Assembly: GCA_904501915.1 (NCBI GenBank)
Contig: CAJGCV010000046.1
Coordinates: forward strand, 1-15,670
Source: an uncultured Akkermansia sp.
GTDB taxonomy: Bacteria > Verrucomicrobiota > Verrucomicrobiia > Verrucomicrobiales > Akkermansiaceae
Reading direction: 5' to 3'
Length of the DNA: 15,670 nucleotides
The position numbers and the translations under genes were made by a program. Positions 14,035 to 15,670 of the stretch are shown here, piece after piece. Numbering within the stretch: the first letter of the stretch is position 1; each line of letters begins with the position of its first letter. The notes under the pieces were generated by a model that saw nothing but the letters and a program-made list of their open reading frames with translations, was not told the DNA's origin and did not search any database.

Positions 14035-14310
14035 ATGCAAAACACAGCAATGCTAATGGCTGACTCTCATTTCTACTACGTTTACATTCTGCGTGATGTC
14101 GCTACCGGTAAACATCACTACACAGGCGTGACGCATGATTTGCAAGAACGCCTGGCTATGCACAATGCAGGGCATGTACCGCACACTTCCAAATTTGCAC
14201 CATGGTATATTGAAACCGCCATCGCTTTCCGAGACAAAGAAAAAGCCTTTGCATATGAGCGATATCTCAAAACAGGTGCAGGCAGAGCATATGCTATAAA
14301 GCATTTTTGA
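14035..14310 (+). CDS. Small GIY-YIG domain nuclease-like protein (UPF0213/YhbQ type)
   Basis: A 91-residue single-domain protein. The GIY and YIG strands appear as YVYIL (15-19) and YTG (29-31), with the conserved arginine R39 and HN (43-44). A helix carrying the likely metal-binding glutamate follows in AFAYERYLK (E75). Length and layout match the stand-alone UPF0213/YhbQ group, whose proteins may cut branched or damaged DNA; the biological role is poorly known. Three in-frame ATGs (14035, 14050, 14056) are possible starts. None has a Shine-Dalgarno motif or a clear -10 box at the spacing seen elsewhere here. It lies alone between two related palindromic segments just after a tRNA gene, a setting that suggests a small mobile or homing-type unit (inference). 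Confidence 0.82.
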   Translation: MQNTAMLMADSHFYYVYILRDVATGKHHYTGVTHDLQERLAMHNAGHVPHTSKFAPWYIETAIAFRDKEKAFAYERYLKTGAGRAYAIKHF

Positions 14311-14368
14311 TTCCCCCCCCGCCACCGTCCCGCCGGGCGCAAAACGGCTCCAAAAGGCCAAAAGCCTA

Positions 14369-14421
14369 CTTGTCTCGGCGAAGCTTCAGCGGAGACGGAA
14401 GCATGCCTACCCGTCACGGCG
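14369..14421. repeat. Palindromic segment downstream of the GIY-YIG gene (E2)
   Basis: Related to 13955-14019 in the same orientation, 414 bp away from start to start. Contains GTCTC (14372-14376) with GAGAC (14392-14396) around GAAGCTTC. Its 3' part (CGTCACGGCGTAG, 14412-14424) is the left arm of a larger inverted repeat. Between the GIY-YIG stop and this segment (14311-14368) are a run of eight C's, GC-rich sequence and short A runs, with no gene. Confidence 0.5.
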
Positions 14422-14567
14422 TAGAAAGGAGGCGGGAGCCCGAACTCGTAGCTGGAAGCCCGTTTTCCTAAGCGCGAACGCCTTTTAGGTTCACTAAAGA
14501 TGCTTCGAATCTACAATCTGTTGATTCTGTGAGCTTCCGTCTTCGGGATTCTCCCTACGCCGTGACG
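14412..14567. repeat. Large imperfect inverted repeat enclosing repeat copy A
   Basis: A perfect 13-bp pair, CGTCACGGCGTAG (14412-14424) with its complement at 14555-14567, extends inward as GGAG/CTCC and CCCGAA/TTCGGG. A second perfect pair, AGACGGAAGC (14393-14402) with GCTTCCGTCT (14533-14542), competes with it. The enclosed DNA holds the 80-bp repeat. The RNA of either strand would fold into a long structured arm. No protein-coding gene is supported here. Confidence 0.6.
14456..14535 (+). repeat. 80-bp dispersed repeat, copy A
   Basis: By ungapped hand alignment it matches 15502-15581 in the same orientation at 70 of 80 positions. The last 29 positions (14507-14535) are identical in both. 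They include a hairpin of GAATC/GATTC and ACA/TGT with one T-T mismatch and an ATC loop. Upstream, both copies also share GCGC-A-run-CGG and AAAAGCCTA, but A carries roughly 85 bp more than copy B, including the E2 palindrome. A partial echo (14 nt, one mismatch to 14496-14509) occurs at 14607-14620. Confidence 0.85.
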
Positions 14568-14685
14568 AGAAGGCGGTTTTGGGGCGATAGCAACTCTGTG
14601 ACAAGCAAAGATGTTTCGAACTGGCAAGCTACACAGAAACAAGTGTTAAAGCGCAATTTTCACCGGGTGGCAACCTAAAATGAAA

Positions 14686-14775
14686 CATCGCTTGCAAGGG
14701 GATAAAAAGACACCTGCAAGCGATGGACGTGAGCCGGAGCTGACAAGTGAACAGCCTAGGAGGAATCCTAGGCTG
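14686..14775. other. Two strong hairpins in a non-coding stretch (candidate structured RNA)
   Basis: The first is a perfect 11-bp pair (14686-14696 with 14715-14725, 18-nt loop). The second is a perfect 10-bp stem (14752-14761 with 14766-14775) closed by GGAA, a GNRA tetraloop on the plus strand. AGCC (14732-14735) can pair with GGCT (14782-14785), which is followed by a T-run, so a plus-strand RNA could end near 14790. On the minus strand the same DNA is the 3' flank of the DUF3592-like gene. The whole stretch 14568-14860 has no supported gene; the open frame starting at 14680 is discussed under rejected items. I recognise no known RNA family. Confidence 0.45.
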
Positions 14776-14860
14776 CAAGATGGCTTTTTATGCGATATTT
14801 CCCCGCCGCAAGGCACAGGGCTGTGGTGGCAAGGATTTTACGGAATGGGAGCATATTTTG

Positions 14861-15322
14861 TTATTCTATTTTATCCGGTACGCCTTTTTTCTTGGACCAC
14901 GAGTAGGGGAATAATGCGAATGACGCCAATATCAATAGGGGAAGAGAAATGATTTTTACCAGCCAGTTTACCAGCACATGCGGCCATTCACTCACCACAG
15001 CCTTTCCCTGATACTCGGGCGAATAGCGGATAGTGTATCGTTCTGCCGGGGCTTTATTGTCTCTGAAAAATCGTATCCGCTTGATAACAGCGGACTGAGA
15101 GTTGCCGGCCGCATCTGTAAATTGGACGCGAGCCCGAGTCTTGCGCATATTTTCCGTAACCGTCGCCTCTGCCGTATAGCCATTGACATGCAGGGCTAGA
15201 CTCTCCCAGGAATCCACAACTATCAGGACCGTACAGGCAAAAAATACCAGAGAGCTCAGAAAACACATGACGTCCACTATCGCGGTGCTCCGGCATCGTT
15301 TCCTGTTAATTCCTCTACACAT
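14861..15322 (-). CDS. DUF3592-like membrane protein
   Basis: A 153-residue protein with two membrane helices (about 15-37 and 116-141) around a beta-rich extracytoplasmic part. That part has the DUF3592 pattern: NGYTAEATVTENMRKTRARV (47-66), an FTDAAGN turn (68-74) and YTIRYSPEYQGKAVV (96-110), matching the family's Y-x-P-x-x-P/G-x-x-A ending. The C-terminus is basic and cytoplasmic. Function of the family is unknown. ATG 15322 has an AAGGAG 11 nt upstream, making it the only gene here with a clear Shine-Dalgarno motif. With its position among repeats, this suggests a different origin from the flanking operons (inference). Family assignment is by pattern. Confidence 0.75.
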   Translation of the reverse strand: MCRGINRKRCRSTAIVDVMCFLSSLVFFACTVLIVVDSWESLALHVNGYTAEATVTENMRKTRARVQFTDAAGNSQSAVIKRIRFFRDNKAPAERYTIRYSPEYQGKAVVSEWPHVLVNWLVKIISLPLLILASFALFPYSWSKKKGVPDKIE

Positions 15323-15333
15323 GAGTGATTTTT

Positions 15334-15339
15334 CTCCTT
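15334..15339 (-). promoter_or_regulatory. Shine-Dalgarno site of the DUF3592-like gene
   Basis: AAGGAG on the minus strand, 11 nt from ATG 15322. The AT-rich TTAATATAAG upstream (15341-15352) may hold the -10 box; no secure -35 box is seen. Confidence 0.55.
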
Positions 15340-15362
15340 TTCACTTATATTAACACATCTCG

Positions 15363-15473
15363 CCGCCGAATCCGCAACAAAAAATTGCATAAAGTGCCGA
15401 TTTTCTAATAAATAGACGCTCTCGGCGGGCATTTTGTTGCGCGTTTCCTGCATTTTTGTTGCCGATGGCGCAA
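15363..15473. other. Non-coding AT-rich stretch with inverted repeats
   Basis: CCGCCGA (15363-15369) pairs with TCGGCGG (15422-15428). GCAACAAAAAATTGC (about 15374-15388) is roughly complementary to GCATTTTTGTTGC (about 15450-15462), and two CATTTTGTTGC-like units form a direct repeat. A plausible plus-strand promoter starts at TTGCAT (about 15384-15389) with TAATAA/ATAAAT 15-17 bp downstream. No gene is supported. Confidence 0.4.
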
Positions 15474-15512
15474 AAAACGGGCAAAAAGCCTAAGCATGCC
15501 TAAGCCCGTTTT
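15472..15512 (-). terminator. Candidate terminator of the partial minus-strand gene
   Basis: A perfect 9-bp stem, AAAACGGGC (15474-15482) with GCCCGTTTT (15504-15512), has a 21-nt loop. Read on the minus strand it ends in six T's. It lies about 80 nt after the stop of the partial gene and overlaps the first part of repeat copy B. Confidence 0.5.
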
Positions 15513-15581
15513 GCTAAGCTCAAATGCTTTTTAGGGTCACTAAACAAGCGTTGAATCTACAATCTGTTGATTCTGTGAGCT
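15502..15581 (+). repeat. 80-bp dispersed repeat, copy B
   Basis: Second copy of the repeat at 14456-14535, same orientation, 70 of 80 positions identical by hand alignment. It lacks the extra palindromic DNA present in A and sits 11 nt after the stop of the partial minus-strand gene. Confidence 0.85.
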
Positions 15582-15592
15582 CTGTGTCGTGG

Positions 15593-15670
15593 TTAGTATG
15601 AATCCGTGTGTACCAGCCATGCTTTTTTCCGTGAGTTGTAGTAGAAATAGTAATTGCCGTCATCCCATAT
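15593..15670 (-). CDS. C-terminal fragment of an unknown protein (runs off window)
   Basis: The minus-strand frame is open from the window edge for 25 codons and ends at TAA (15593-15595). The composition (WDDGNYYFYYNSRKKAWLVH) is that of an ordinary folded protein, and a candidate terminator follows. Too little is visible to name a family. Confidence 0.5.
   Translation of the reverse strand: MWDDGNYYFYYNSRKKAWLVHTDSY

Noticed and set aside
14680..14952. Plus-strand open frame of 90 codons over the hairpin region
   Set aside because: It begins inside hairpin DNA, overlaps the far better DUF3592-like gene on the other strand, has no promoter or ribosome-binding site and a composition without domain character.
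14456..15581. Integron-like gene-attC arrangement
   Set aside because: The repeats follow minus-strand genes as attC sites would, but the simple RYYYAAC/GTTRRRY core pair is not present in both copies and no integrase is in the window.

Overview
The window suggests a chromosomal segment of a verrucomicrobial or related PVC-superphylum bacterium with moderately high GC, possibly Akkermansia-like. This rests on gene style only: an ECF-type sigma factor overlapping a membrane-anchored Hanks-type kinase, and near absence of Shine-Dalgarno sites. No marker gene settles the taxonomy.

Layout. 1-1546 is the 3' part of a SNF2-family helicase, followed by a bidirectional terminator. 1649-2624 carries two minus-strand genes, a GNAT acetyltransferase and a small two-helix membrane protein. 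2711-7230 is a plus-strand run: Sua5-type threonylcarbamoyl-AMP synthase, an SCP2-like lipid-carrier protein, an iron-type alcohol dehydrogenase, a class-3 (fatty) aldehyde dehydrogenase and a small PH-like protein. 7290-8974 is plsY-gpsA, two linked steps of phospholipid synthesis. 9068-12053 is an ECF sigma factor overlapping a transmembrane Ser/Thr kinase. 12050-13201 (minus) is a MalY/PatB-type C-S lyase. 13275-13519 holds three identical tRNA-Gly(GCC) genes on the minus strand, and 13770-13842 a tRNA-Ala(GGC) on the plus strand.

13.9-15.67 kb is a different, gene-poor accessory region. It has a small GIY-YIG nuclease gene flanked by two related palindromic segments in direct orientation, an 80-bp repeat present twice (about 87% identical by hand alignment), nested inverted repeats, a hairpin-rich stretch, a DUF3592-like membrane protein and the tail of an unknown gene.

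Two themes stand out. First, for six genes a recognisable -10 box ends only 5-8 nt before the chosen ATG, and five of these also have a TTG-type -35 box 16-17 bp upstream; a seventh has an 11-nt gap. This predicts mostly leaderless mRNAs, and the genes inside operons also lack Shine-Dalgarno motifs. Second, the central genes look lipid-centred: alcohol to aldehyde to acid oxidation with a lipid carrier, next to acyl transfer onto glycerol-3-phosphate. The most likely place for something undescribed is the GIY-YIG, repeat and structured-RNA region at the right end.
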